Source: CAZTDD01 sp964612675 (GTDB lineage Bacteria > Hinthialibacterota > Hinthialibacteria > Hinthialibacterales > JAKPRU01). From it: a stretch of 64,000 bases of DNA. This document shows, piece after piece, positions 39,224 to 47,656 of this stretch. Location of the stretch: contig CAZTDD010000004.1 of NCBI GenBank assembly GCA_964612675.1, positions 1 through 64,000 of the forward strand, written 5' to 3'. The position numbers and the translations under genes are program-made. Position 1 is the first letter of the stretch; every line of letters begins with the position of its first letter. A model generated the notes under the pieces. It saw only the letters and a program-made list of their open reading frames with translations, had not been told where the DNA came from and did no database searches.

Positions 39224-39232
39224 CTGTCCTCT

Positions 39233-39832
39233 TTACACCAGGATTTCTTCCACACGGATCTCCACTTCCGAAAACGCCGTGGGAGAGAGTGACTGTCCTT
39301 TTCTCAATATAGAGGTTTCTTCATACCCGGATTCGACAGGATTTCTAAACATTTCAATGGTCTTATCCGGAAGATTGACAATCCACACCTCCGGGATTCC
39401 CGCTTTCGCATACAGCGGGATTTTCACCTCCCGATCGTAACGCACCGAAGCGTCCGCGACCTCGATGATGAGCAAAACATCCTCGGGTCCGGGATGCGAC
39501 TTGGCGTAGAAATCATCGCGCTCTTTGAGCACTGCGATGTCCGGCTCGGGCTCGGTGAACTCGTCCAAACGGATTGGATCCTGGACACTTAGAATCTCCT
39601 CGCCCCCGATCATGTTGGTGAACACCTTAATGAGTTTCTTCACACATGCTGCGTGCCGGCTGCCGATCGGTGTCATCTGCACGATCTCCCCTTCGATGAG
39701 TTCGACCCGGTCGTCATCCGTCAAGATACCCGAATCCGCCATTCGGTAGTATTCGTCCACCGAAAACGGCCGTCTTCGAGGTTCGACCAATGTGCCGGGT
39801 TCTCCGTATGGTGCCGCCTGCTTAATCGCCAT
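39233..39832 (-). CDS. Uma2 family nuclease-fold protein, array copy 2
   Basis: This 199-residue paralogue keeps all three acidic/Lys sites of the fold. It shares the MAIKQAxPYGxPGTLxEPR start with copies 1 and 3, a central patch (KVFTNMIGGEEIL) with copy 3, and a C-terminal block (NPVESGYEETSILRKGQ) with copy 4. Its ribosome site AGAGGAC lies right after the stop codon of copy 3, at a 9-bp gap. The mix suggests gene conversion. Confidence 0.88.
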   Translation of the reverse strand: MAIKQAAPYGEPGTLVEPRRRPFSVDEYYRMADSGILTDDDRVELIEGEIVQMTPIGSRHAACVKKLIKVFTNMIGGEEILSVQDPIRLDEFTEPEPDIAVLKERDDFYAKSHPGPEDVLLIIEVADASVRYDREVKIPLYAKAGIPEVWIVNLPDKTIEMFRNPVESGYEETSILRKGQSLSPTAFSEVEIRVEEILV

Positions 39833-39841
39833 TTGTCTTCT

Positions 39842-40441
39842 TTACACCAGGATTTCTTCCACACGGATCTCCACTTCCGAGAATGCCGTGGGAGAGAGTG
39901 TGTCTCCTTTTCTGGAAATGCGGATCTTCTCATACTCGGACCCGCGAGGATTCCGATACACTTCAATGGTTTTATCCGGAAGATTGACAATCCACACCTC
40001 AGGAATTCCCGCTTTCGCATACAGCGGGATTTTCACCTCCCGATCGTAACGAACCGAAGCGTCCGCGACCTCGATGATGAGCAGGACATCTTCGGATCCG
40101 GGATGCGACTCAGTATAGAAATCATTGCGTGCCCTGAGGATTGCGATATCCGGCTCGGGCTCGGAATAATCGTCGAGACGAACCGGGTTCTGACCGTTGA
40201 GAATTCCGTCATCGCCGATCATCTTGACGAATATTTTTGTGAGTCTCATAACACATCCCGCATGCCGACTCCCAATTGGTGTCATTTGGACGATCTTCCC
40301 CTCGATAAGTTCGACCCGGTCGTCTTCCGTCAAAATGCCCGCGTCCGCCATCCGGTAATACTCGTCCACCGTGAACGCGCGTACTCGAGGTTCGGCCAAC
40401 GTGCCGGGTCCTGCGTATGGTGTTGCTTGCTGAATCGCCAT
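39842..40441 (-). CDS. Uma2 family nuclease-fold protein, array copy 3
   Basis: This 199-residue paralogue has EPEPDIAIL, IIEVADAS and DREVKIPLYAKAG intact. The N-terminal segment is closest to copy 1 (AFTVDEYYRMADAGILTEDD). The C-terminal variable segment (NPRGSEYEKIRISRKGD) is unique. It is separated by 9 bp from both neighbours, and its ribosome site again follows the stop codon of the gene before it. Confidence 0.88.
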   Translation of the reverse strand: MAIQQATPYAGPGTLAEPRVRAFTVDEYYRMADAGILTEDDRVELIEGKIVQMTPIGSRHAGCVMRLTKIFVKMIGDDGILNGQNPVRLDDYSEPEPDIAILRARNDFYTESHPGSEDVLLIIEVADASVRYDREVKIPLYAKAGIPEVWIVNLPDKTIEVYRNPRGSEYEKIRISRKGDTLSPTAFSEVEIRVEEILV

Positions 40442-40450
40442 CTGTGCTCT

Positions 40451-41011
40451 TTACACCAGGATCTCTTCCACACGGATCTCCAGTTCCGAAAACGCCGTGG
40501 GAGAAAGTGCCTGCCCTTTTCTCAATATAGAGGTTTCTTCATACCCGGATTCGACAGGATTTCTATACACTTCAATGGTTTTATCCGGAAGATTGACAAT
40601 CCACACCTCAGGGATTCCCGCTTTCGCATACAGCGGGATTTTTACCTCCCGATCATAACGAACCGAGGCGTCCGCGACCTCGACAACCAACAGCACGTCG
40701 CTCGGTCCGGGATGCGACTCGGCGTAAAAATCATCCCGGGGTTTAAGTAGAGAAATATCCGGCTCGGGCTCGGAGAATTCGTCTAACCGTAATGGATTCT
40801 GGACGTAGACTATGGCTTGTTTACCGAGCCGAAGAACCAACGTCTCATTCAAGCGACTTACACATGCTGCGTGCCGGCTGCCGATTGGTGTCATCTGCAC
40901 GATCTTCCCCTCGATAAGTTCGACCCGGTCATTCTCGGTCAAGATGCCCGAATCCGCCATTCGGTAGTATTCATCCACCGTAAAAGGCCGTCTTTGGAGT
41001 TCGACCGACAT
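40451..41011 (-). CDS. Uma2 family nuclease-fold protein, array copy 4 (first gene)
   Basis: This 186-residue paralogue leads the four-gene transcript. I chose the ATG at 41011 because GAGGG stands 8 nt upstream; a GTG at 41047 would add 12 residues. It lacks the MAIKQA leader of the others and begins MSVELQRRPFTVDEYYRM. The three nuclease-fold sites are kept. Its C-terminal block matches copy 2 almost exactly at DNA level over 44 bases starting CTCAATATAGAGG. Confidence 0.87.
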   Translation of the reverse strand: MSVELQRRPFTVDEYYRMADSGILTENDRVELIEGKIVQMTPIGSRHAACVSRLNETLVLRLGKQAIVYVQNPLRLDEFSEPEPDISLLKPRDDFYAESHPGPSDVLLVVEVADASVRYDREVKIPLYAKAGIPEVWIVNLPDKTIEVYRNPVESGYEETSILRKGQALSPTAFSELEIRVEEILV

Positions 41012-41188
41012 CGTTGGTCCCTCGTCGCTTGTCTTTTTTACCTGCACCCTCGTCTATTCTACACATTTTTGGACTTTCCTGCATCCGGAAATCGCCTCGA
41101 CTATCGCGCCCGCAAGGCGAGAGACCTGGACGCTGAACAGGGCACAGGTCATCCTGAAGTTGGATGCAGAAAACAGGGAGGATAGACA

Positions 41189-41746
41189 ATGGATCGAGAC
41201 CATGAAGTCGAAGGCTTGATGATCGTCGCGAAGATGATGTGTGCCGCGGCCCGAACCGCCCCCAAGGGCCGAGGGATGGACTTGCTCGAAACGGCCATCC
41301 TGACCGGGGACGATAAGAACCGCGTCGCCGACAAGATGCGCGAAATCGGAACGGAAGTGAAACAACCGTTCTTTATCCGCGATGCGGACAACCTCAATGC
41401 CTCTCCCGCGGCTGTCCTGCTCGGGACGCGGCTCAAACCGATGGGGCTGGACTTTTACTGCCAAATGTGCGGCCACAAAACCTGCAAGGAAACCGAACAA
41501 GCCGGCAGTGTGTGTATCTTCAACAGCAACGATTTAGGAATCGCCACGGGGTCCGCGGTCGCCGTCGCCGCCCGGCATCACATCGATTGCCGGATCATGT
41601 ACACCATCGGCATTGCCGCCCGCGATCTGGGATTGATGGGCAAGGATGTACGCATCGCCATGGGCATCCCGCTCTCTGTTACCGGTAAGAACATCTTTTT
41701 CGACAGAGAGAAGAAAAAGAAGAAAGAGGAAGAGGAAAAAAAGTAA
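41189..41746 (+). CDS. DUF2148 ferredoxin-domain-like protein
   Basis: This 185-residue protein matches DUF2148: AKMMCAAARTAPKGRG at the N-terminus, the Cys cluster FYCQMCGHKTCKE around residue 90-102, and GIATGSAVAVAARHHIDCRIMYTIG after it. The cysteines suggest an iron-sulfur site. The C-terminal ten or more residues are a Lys/Glu tail. The role of the family is unknown; it often occurs in anaerobes. The ribosome site is AGGGAGG about 9 nt before the ATG. It is divergent from the Uma2 array and followed by two palindromic repeats. Confidence 0.85.
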   Translation: MDRDHEVEGLMIVAKMMCAAARTAPKGRGMDLLETAILTGDDKNRVADKMREIGTEVKQPFFIRDADNLNASPAAVLLGTRLKPMGLDFYCQMCGHKTCKETEQAGSVCIFNSNDLGIATGSAVAVAARHHIDCRIMYTIGIAARDLGLMGKDVRIAMGIPLSVTGKNIFFDREKKKKKEEEEKK

Positions 41747-41758
41747 TTGTGAAACGAA

Positions 41759-41785
41759 GTTCGCCCGGGAGTTCAACTCCCGAAC
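41759..41785. repeat. Palindromic unit 1 (possible terminator)
   Basis: CGGGAGTT-C-AACTCCCG (41766-41782) forms an 8-bp stem with a one-base centre, flanked by GTTCG and CGAAC. It lies 13 bp after the DUF2148 stop codon, so it may end that transcript. No T-run follows. It is paired with unit 2 downstream. Confidence 0.6.
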
Positions 41786-41815
41786 GAGCGCGTGAAGTGA
41801 GTGTTAAATGACGCT

Positions 41816-41840
41816 GGCCCGGGAGTTGAACTCCTGGGCC
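41816..41840. repeat. Palindromic unit 2
   Basis: GGCCCGGGAGTT-G-AACTCCTGGGCC is a 12-bp inverted repeat with one mismatch. It shares the CCCGGGAGTT...AACTCC core with unit 1, 30 bp away. It lies 3' of the convergent pseudopilin gene. Two such units in tandem resemble a REP/BIME-like arrangement. Confidence 0.6.
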
Positions 41841-41891
41841 GGTGTTGTCTACGATCCTGGACCGATAGGGGCTTCACTACATCGGAGTGGA

Positions 41892-42524
41892 TTACTCCAT
41901 CAAGTTCCCCGGTCCGAAAATGGCGATATCGCCGATGCTGACCAGGCCGTTGCTGGGATCGTAACGGAAGGTGCAGTCATCTCCATTGTCGCCGCAGAGA
42001 CCGTTTGTGTTGACATTTGGCCCGAACGACTTCACAAGCCACTTTGTGGGGCAACCATCTCGCTGGGCCTTCGATATCGCAGCGCTTCTCAGCAGGAACG
42101 GCGGGAAATAAGCCCAATAATCCGCACAGTGCGCATCGCGGAGCCCCTGATTACCGCCAATATCGGGATCGGTAGAGCCGAGCACATATCGGTACCAAGA
42201 GACCGTTGCGTAGGGTCCGCCGCCCTGACGTCCACCGCTGCTCAAATCCCAGTTCGGAGGAAAGATATCCTGGGGCACGGAGGTCAAATAGGCGATCGGT
42301 GTAGTCAAAGCATTCAACTTAAACGCCGGCGCGTAATTGTTATGGTCCAAAAAGTACTGTTCTTGAGCAGTAGCGATCGCTCGAAGGTCCGATTTGACAT
42401 GGGCGATCTTCGCTCGAAGCTGTGCGTTTAGGAAATTTGGCACCGCGATGGCCGCGAGAATGCCGATAATTGCGACCACGATCAACAACTCAATCAAAGT
42501 GAAGCCTTTTCTACTCTTCATCAT
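41892..42524 (-). CDS. Pseudopilin 3
   Basis: This protein of about 210 residues has the prepilin signature: leader MMKSRKG, then FTLIELL with Glu+5, and a helix ending PNFLNAQLRAK. The C-terminus carries SFGPN and PSNGLVSIGDIAIFG, as in pseudopilins 1 and 2, though they are 36 kb away. The ATG at 42524 is chosen for leader length and AGGCGG upstream; an earlier ATG at 42566 lacks a ribosome site. A CGDNGDDC segment suggests a disulfide or metal site. It is convergent with the DUF2148 gene. Confidence 0.86.
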   Translation of the reverse strand: MMKSRKGFTLIELLIVVAIIGILAAIAVPNFLNAQLRAKIAHVKSDLRAIATAQEQYFLDHNNYAPAFKLNALTTPIAYLTSVPQDIFPPNWDLSSGGRQGGGPYATVSWYRYVLGSTDPDIGGNQGLRDAHCADYWAYFPPFLLRSAAISKAQRDGCPTKWLVKSFGPNVNTNGLCGDNGDDCTFRYDPSNGLVSIGDIAIFGPGNLME

Positions 42525-42772
42525 TTTGTCCGCCTGAATCAGGAATGGATTTGTCGGTCTCTTCATAATATGCTAACCCAGATCGAAAATCCATCAAGAC
42601 TCAACGAAAATCGAAAACACCGAGGGACAGGCTGTAAGCGAAGCAGAGTCAGCCAATGAATTTATGAATGAACCCTTTCCTCCGGGGTATCGTATAACAA
42701 CAGTAGGAACCAGTTTCCAATTCCTGTAATCGATCTGCGAGTTTATCGACCTTCCAATCGAGGTATGAATTG

Positions 42773-45700
42773 ATGAAATCTCTGACTCTCGTATCTATCG
42801 TACTCCTTGCGGCCGTTGCATTGATAGCAACTGTGTTCTTCATATCCGGACCGGAGAAACAGGTCCAAGAGGTCAGCCAGGCCCTGGAATCCACCGCTGT
42901 TCCTGAACCGACCGCGAACGCGGAAGTAACTCCGGAAGCGCCACCCACGGCAACTCCCACTCCCGCCCCGGCTCTTTCCGGCTATGTAATCGACACGTCT
43001 GGAGAGGCTCTAGCAGGTGTCGTCGTGAAAGCCAGCGGTACGGAAGAAGTGGCCCAGACCGGTACGGATGGGTATTTCCAATTCATGGAGGTCGACGGCG
43101 TTACCGCCACCCTGCAGGTCAATCACGAACCGTATTTCCCGACAACTCTAAAGAGCCTCGATCTGCCTACCGGCGATGCACTGTTCGTCTTGTGCCGGGG
43201 AGCGAGCATTCGCGGGAGAGTCACCAACATGCTTTCCCGCCCACAAGCAGGGATTCAGGTCGAACGCCGTTCCGCATCGGGGAATTGGCAGGGACCGGCA
43301 CCGCTCTATGAAAAGGCTGCCGAAAACGGTCTGACCGATGCTGCGTGGCAGGAGATTATCGAGCGAATTCCGAAAGATGCGCTTCATCAGATCTGCCTGC
43401 TCCAATTCTCAGAAGAGGAATCCACAAGCACCGATGAAGACGGGCGGTATACGCTGGAGGGGCTGCGGCAAGGCTTTTATCACATTCGAATCCGACATGG
43501 AGATCTGGTCGCAGAACCTCACGAGCGGCTGGTCGTCGATTGGGAAGAGAACCTTGACGGTATCGACTTTCGGCTCACGGCAGGACACCACATCCGAGGC
43601 AAAGCATTCGAAGCCAAATCCGAGGCCCCGGTTCCCGGAGTCACCGTGAGCCACTACATCAGCGGAGCCACCGCCGTCACGGGTCAAGACGGGACCTATG
43701 CCCTCGGCCCTCTGAACCGCGGAAAATATCAACTAAACATCAACACTCCTCCGGGCTATCTGGTCGCCGATCTTTCGTTCGGTCAGCAGGGACCCGAGGC
43801 AAATGTCATCAATCAAGACGTCGAGGGAATCGACATCAAACTGGAAAAGGCAGGCACTGTCCGAGGACGTGTTGTTGACAGCCAGGGAAAGGGAGTTGCG
43901 AAAGCCAGGGTCTCACTTGCACTGGAATCGATTAATCCAATGACCATGGGACCGACGATGATGCGGCTCGGGCGGTTGATGGAAGGGAAAGAAGCCGACT
44001 CCGAAGGGCGATTCGAATTGACCGGGATCTCAGAAGGGAAAGGATACATCCTTCATGCAGCTGCATCCGAATACCCTCCCGGGAAATATGGACCGCTCGA
44101 CCTGGGATACGGCGAAACGAAAGAAGATATCGAGATTGTGCTGCCGGAGAGTGGTTCCGTGTACGGAAAAGTCACCGATAAGGAAGGCGAACCTGTGCCG
44201 GACTATCATGTGGTGTGCATTTCCGGGGACAACTACTTTGCGTCACTCACCCAATTCGCAAACACAGAGTTGATAAAGAAGGCCGTTACCGATCAAGACG
44301 GCAAATACTCCATCGAGTATGTGGCCGCGGGCAAGAATATCGTAGTCGTATCCCGCCGGGATGTTCCGGGCTCGGGAGGTGGAATTCCTCAGAATCAGCA
44401 AGTTGTCGAGGTGGCCGGTCCCACCGAGGTCAATTTCACCATCGAGGTTCCGAAACTCGATGGAACCATTAGCGGCCGGATCACCGATAGCAAAGGAGAA
44501 CCCGCCCGGGAAGCCGTAGCGCTCGCGATGCACAAGAACATGATGATGGTCCAACAGGAGGGCGGAAGCCAAGAGGGGAGAGTGGATGAAGACGGCCAAT
44601 ATAAGATCGAGAATCTCATTGAAGGCACTGAATACAATGTGATGGTGTTGCGGGCCAGAGGACCGGTGAATCCGGCTCAGTTGTTCTCGAATGCCGTCAC
44701 GAAGACAGCGAAGGCGTCCTCGGAAAACGTTGATTTCACACTGCCCGGCGAAGGCTCGATCTCGGGCCGTGTGGTGTACGAACTCACCGGACGCCCCGTT
44801 CCCTCGTTCAGCATCTCCGCCACACGAAAAAGCGAAAACAATCCCATGGGAGCTTTTATAGGCATGATCGAGGGCATGTTCGGCGGGAAAGAGAGTGACG
44901 AATTCAACAGCGCCGACGGGTCCTTCCTCCTTGAAGATCTGCTTGCCGGTACGTACACCCTCGCTGTGAACGGCGAAGGATTCGCCGCTACGACTGTCGA
45001 TGGGATCGGTGTGATCGAGGACCAGACCACCGAAGACATCGTCATCGAAGTAGAAGGCGGAGGCGGAGTCGAGGGAATCGTCACCAATGCCGCTACGAAA
45101 GCGCCGATCGAAGGGGCTCTGGTTACCGCATATCCCGGCGGGACCAACAGTGTTTTCTCCTTGATGGGGATGAACCTACCCGACCCAAACAAAGTCGAAA
45201 CCAAAACCGGTCCGGATGGGAAGTTCTCGTTCATGGGACTGGACGAAGGCCAGGTGTCGCTAGAGGCCAGCCATCCGGAATATGCCCCCGGATCGGTAGG
45301 ACCGGTATTCGTATCCAGTGCGGGAACCCAGGAAGTAGACATTCCGTTGAGCCAGGGCGGACGCATCGAAGGTCACGTCTACGATTCTGACGGAACCCCA
45401 CAGCCCGGGATTCAAATCAACATTGTCTCGGTAAACGGCGAACAGAACATATCCACGACTGCAGACAATGAAGGATTCTATTCGAAAGACAACGTTCCAC
45501 CGGGTCACTATGTTGTGACTTTCCCGTTCATGGACATTTTCACGAGCCAGCACAACGGCAGTATGCAAGGCGTCGGGGAAGTCCAAAACGGCCAAACGAC
45601 GGTAATCGACATCGGAGGAGGCCAGGGTGTCACTGTCACGGGAATCGTCCAAAGCGCAGGCCGGCCGGTCCCCGGTGTCCAGGTGGTGTTTATTCGCGGT

Positions 45701-46768
45701 TCCGAAGTGAATTTCATTCTGCCCGGCGGGACGCTTGGGGAAACAACAACAAACCCCGATGGGACCTACCGTGTCTCCGGCCTTGACGGCGGACCGGCGA
45801 AGATCCTCATCGTCCGGATGAACGACCTAATGGCCGGACGGCCTCCGATGACGCTCCATCGCCAGGAGGTGGAACTGCCGCAAAGCGGCGAGATTCAAAT
45901 CGATGTTCAGCTGCAGCTTTTGCCGCTCGGCGGCACGGTTCGCGACGCGGAAACCGGCGAACCGATCGCCGATGCGATGCTGATGATGTTCCGCGATTTC
46001 AGCGGCGGTGAACGAACACCGTTCGAACTGCGGCCCGGCGGCGAAGGGGGAATCGGTACGGGGCAAGTCACGACCGGCGAGGACGGAAGGTATCTGTTTG
46101 AAGAAGTTGCCCCGGGAGAGTATGTCTTATCGTGCCGGGCGCAGGGGTACGGCCAACAGAGCATCGAAATCCGCGTAGAAGCCCAGCCCACCGGTGAGGT
46201 GGATATTCAAATGCCGAAGCAGGTCGGTGAGGTGTCAGGCCGCATCACCGACCGCCAGACAGGCCGGGCGGTTCAAGGCGCCATCGTCTATTTGATCGAC
46301 CAGCACGGCCAAATGGTCATGCCCGCGGGTCTCGGCCCTATGGGCATGATGACCGACGAAGGCGGCCATTTCAAAATCGACAGCGTTGCCCCGGGTGTAT
46401 ATGCGCTGCTCGCAGGCGATCCCATGACGAATGCCTATGGCTGGACACGGATCGACGGTGTGGTCGCACAGGCGGGGGAAGTGACGGACTTGGAGATTGA
46501 ACTGCAGCGTGGTGCGTCGGTAGCGATCGGTCTTATGGATCCACAGGGGCAGCCGCTTATGGGGGCGGAGTGGCAGCTGTTCGATGACCGGGGCACCTCA
46601 ATGGCAGGGCAGACCATGGAGATCGGGAATACGCTACGGACGTCATTGGCTCCGGGACAGTATACGGCCCGTGCCGAGCTGCGTGGATTTCAATCCGTGG
46701 AATTTCCATTCACGATTGAAGAAGGACAGGCCAGTTTCGAGCAGGCGATTACAACCCAGCCGATGTAA
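42773..46768 (+). CDS. Giant carboxypeptidase-regulatory repeat protein
   Basis: This 1331-residue protein has an N-terminal membrane helix (LTLVSIVLLAAVALIATVFF), a Pro/Thr-rich linker (PTATPTPAPA), then about 12-13 carboxypeptidase-regulatory-like beta-sandwich repeats. Each begins with a G-x-V/I-x-D motif such as SGRITDSKGEP, RGRVVDSQGKG or EGHVYDSDGTP and has a DGxYxxxxL/VxxGxY core. It is likely anchored in the inner membrane and exposed to the periplasm, or lipid-bound at the surface. No catalytic residues are seen; binding or a structural role is inferred. GAGG is 9 nt from the ATG; TTG three bases earlier is an alternative. Confidence 0.85.
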   Translation: MKSLTLVSIVLLAAVALIATVFFISGPEKQVQEVSQALESTAVPEPTANAEVTPEAPPTATPTPAPALSGYVIDTSGEALAGVVVKASGTEEVAQTGTDGYFQFMEVDGVTATLQVNHEPYFPTTLKSLDLPTGDALFVLCRGASIRGRVTNMLSRPQAGIQVERRSASGNWQGPAPLYEKAAENGLTDAAWQEIIERIPKDALHQICLLQFSEEESTSTDEDGRYTLEGLRQGFYHIRIRHGDLVAEPHERLVVDWEENLDGIDFRLTAGHHIRGKAFEAKSEAPVPGVTVSHYISGATAVTGQDGTYALGPLNRGKYQLNINTPPGYLVADLSFGQQGPEANVINQDVEGIDIKLEKAGTVRGRVVDSQGKGVAKARVSLALESINPMTMGPTMMRLGRLMEGKEADSEGRFELTGISEGKGYILHAAASEYPPGKYGPLDLGYGETKEDIEIVLPESGSVYGKVTDKEGEPVPDYHVVCISGDNYFASLTQFANTELIKKAVTDQDGKYSIEYVAAGKNIVVVSRRDVPGSGGGIPQNQQVVEVAGPTEVNFTIEVPKLDGTISGRITDSKGEPAREAVALAMHKNMMMVQQEGGSQEGRVDEDGQYKIENLIEGTEYNVMVLRARGPVNPAQLFSNAVTKTAKASSENVDFTLPGEGSISGRVVYELTGRPVPSFSISATRKSENNPMGAFIGMIEGMFGGKESDEFNSADGSFLLEDLLAGTYTLAVNGEGFAATTVDGIGVIEDQTTEDIVIEVEGGGGVEGIVTNAATKAPIEGALVTAYPGGTNSVFSLMGMNLPDPNKVETKTGPDGKFSFMGLDEGQVSLEASHPEYAPGSVGPVFVSSAGTQEVDIPLSQGGRIEGHVYDSDGTPQPGIQINIVSVNGEQNISTTADNEGFYSKDNVPPGHYVVTFPFMDIFTSQHNGSMQGVGEVQNGQTTVIDIGGGQGVTVTGIVQSAGRPVPGVQVVFIRGSEVNFILPGGTLGETTTNPDGTYRVSGLDGGPAKILIVRMNDLMAGRPPMTLHRQEVELPQSGEIQIDVQLQLLPLGGTVRDAETGEPIADAMLMMFRDFSGGERTPFELRPGGEGGIGTGQVTTGEDGRYLFEEVAPGEYVLSCRAQGYGQQSIEIRVEAQPTGEVDIQMPKQVGEVSGRITDRQTGRAVQGAIVYLIDQHGQMVMPAGLGPMGMMTDEGGHFKIDSVAPGVYALLAGDPMTNAYGWTRIDGVVAQAGEVTDLEIELQRGASVAIGLMDPQGQPLMGAEWQLFDDRGTSMAGQTMEIGNTLRTSLAPGQYTARAELRGFQSVEFPFTIEEGQASFEQAITTQPM

Positions 46769-46779
46769 GGTATGAGGGG

Positions 46780-46846
46780 GTCGCAAAAAGTCGAAAGTTG
46801 GCATCGGAAGTTCCCTCTCCCCCCGGGAGAGGGTTAGGGTGAGGGG
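46780..46846 (+). repeat. Palindromic repeat, GGGAGAGGG family (copy 2)
   Basis: The unit starts GTCGCAAAAAGTCG (46780-46793), followed by the palindrome CCCTCTCCC-CCC-GGGAGAGGG (46813-46833) and TTAGGGTGAGGGG. It begins 12 bp after the stop codon of the repeat protein. Copy 3 is the same unit in inverse orientation. Confidence 0.75.
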
Positions 46847-46983
46847 CGTTAATTGCATCGGGTTCGATCATTATGACTAGCCTGTGTATTCGTCAGAGAC
46901 AGCAAATGAATCAGCGGCAAAGGGTTTGGATGATGACAGGGGTCTGCCACAGACAAAGGAATGTCAGCGGATAATGCAACGTG

Positions 46984-47043
46984 CCCTCACCCCGGCCCTC
47001 TCCCAGAGGGAGAGGGAGAAGAGTTCTCGCGACTTTTTGCGAC
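46984..47043 (-). repeat. Palindromic repeat, GGGAGAGGG family (copy 3, inverted)
   Basis: CCCTCACCCC is followed by CCCTCTCCC-AGA-GGGAGAGGG (46996-47016) and ends CGACTTTTTGCGAC (47030-47043), the exact inverse of the start of copy 2. It lies 3' of the small membrane protein gene at 47066, so the pair sits between two convergent genes. Confidence 0.75.
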
Positions 47044-47065
47044 GGCATCAGGTATGAGGGTGGTG

Positions 47066-47389
47066 TTATCCCTGCAACCAGCTGCGGATCACCGCGGCAA
47101 CGTCTTCAGGATTGGATCGACTGAAGTCGCGGACGTACTTCTCCATCTTGAGACGGCGTTGCTGATCGGCGGGAAGGGAGGCAATCTCGTCAAAATCCGT
47201 GATGCCGAGTTCGGACAGCGTCAATTCACGTTGTGACACGACGGGTTCGGCTTCTTCCAGTTCCTCGCCGAATCCTTCCCGGTCAGATACCTGTTTCGGC
47301 CGGAAATCCCGGCAGGCCATGATATAGCCCGCAATACAGAACGTGGACAGCCCAACGACAATTGTTGCCGTGTTGATCAGTTCTTCCAT
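47066..47389 (-). CDS. Small membrane protein with a FliF-like C-terminal tail
   Basis: This 107-residue protein has one N-terminal membrane helix (TATIVVGLSTFCIAGYIMA), an acidic linker and a C-terminal helix with VRDFSRSNPEDVAAVIRSWL. That tail resembles the FliG-binding tail of the flagellar M-ring protein FliF, which ends with an R-(E/D)-x-S-x-x-(N/D)P-x-x-VA-x-VIR-x-W pattern. The rest of FliF is absent and no flagellar gene lies nearby. It could be a docking protein for a FliG-like partner or a convergent motif. The ribosome site is weak. Confidence 0.6.
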   Translation of the reverse strand: MEELINTATIVVGLSTFCIAGYIMACRDFRPKQVSDREGFGEELEEAEPVVSQRELTLSELGITDFDEIASLPADQQRRLKMEKYVRDFSRSNPEDVAAVIRSWLQG

Positions 47390-47656
47390 ATCGCCATTCC
47401 CACAAGCAGTTTACACGTGCATCGAGTGGAGTCGGATTCGCAGTTTCCACCGAACACTCACCTATATAGTACCGATGAATGACATCCATCGCAACAATTC
47501 CGGCACGCCATGGACTTGACGCTGTTAGCCCTCGGAGTCAAGATAGTTTTGCTATTGACATGGAATTCTACGCTGATATCAAAATCTTTGGATATCTCTC
47601 TTCGGCAAGGCCGCCCGGAAGCAACTAGAGATACCCACCATCGACTCTGTAACTAA

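Noticed and set aside
39653..40750. 365-codon open frame on the plus strand across the Uma2 array
   Set aside because: It runs antisense through three Uma2 genes and is open because the repeated genes share codon bias. It has no ribosome site and no family features.
38627..41047. Regular repetition that might suggest a CRISPR or repeat array
   Set aside because: The period of about 609 bp is a set of whole coding genes, not short repeats with spacers.
47066..47389. Annotation as a true FliF gene
   Set aside because: The protein is about one fifth of FliF length and lacks the ring-building motifs; only the tail is similar.
47390..47656. Possible riboswitch before the agmatinase gene
   Set aside because: I found no conserved riboswitch core or strong stem arrangement in this 267-bp gap.
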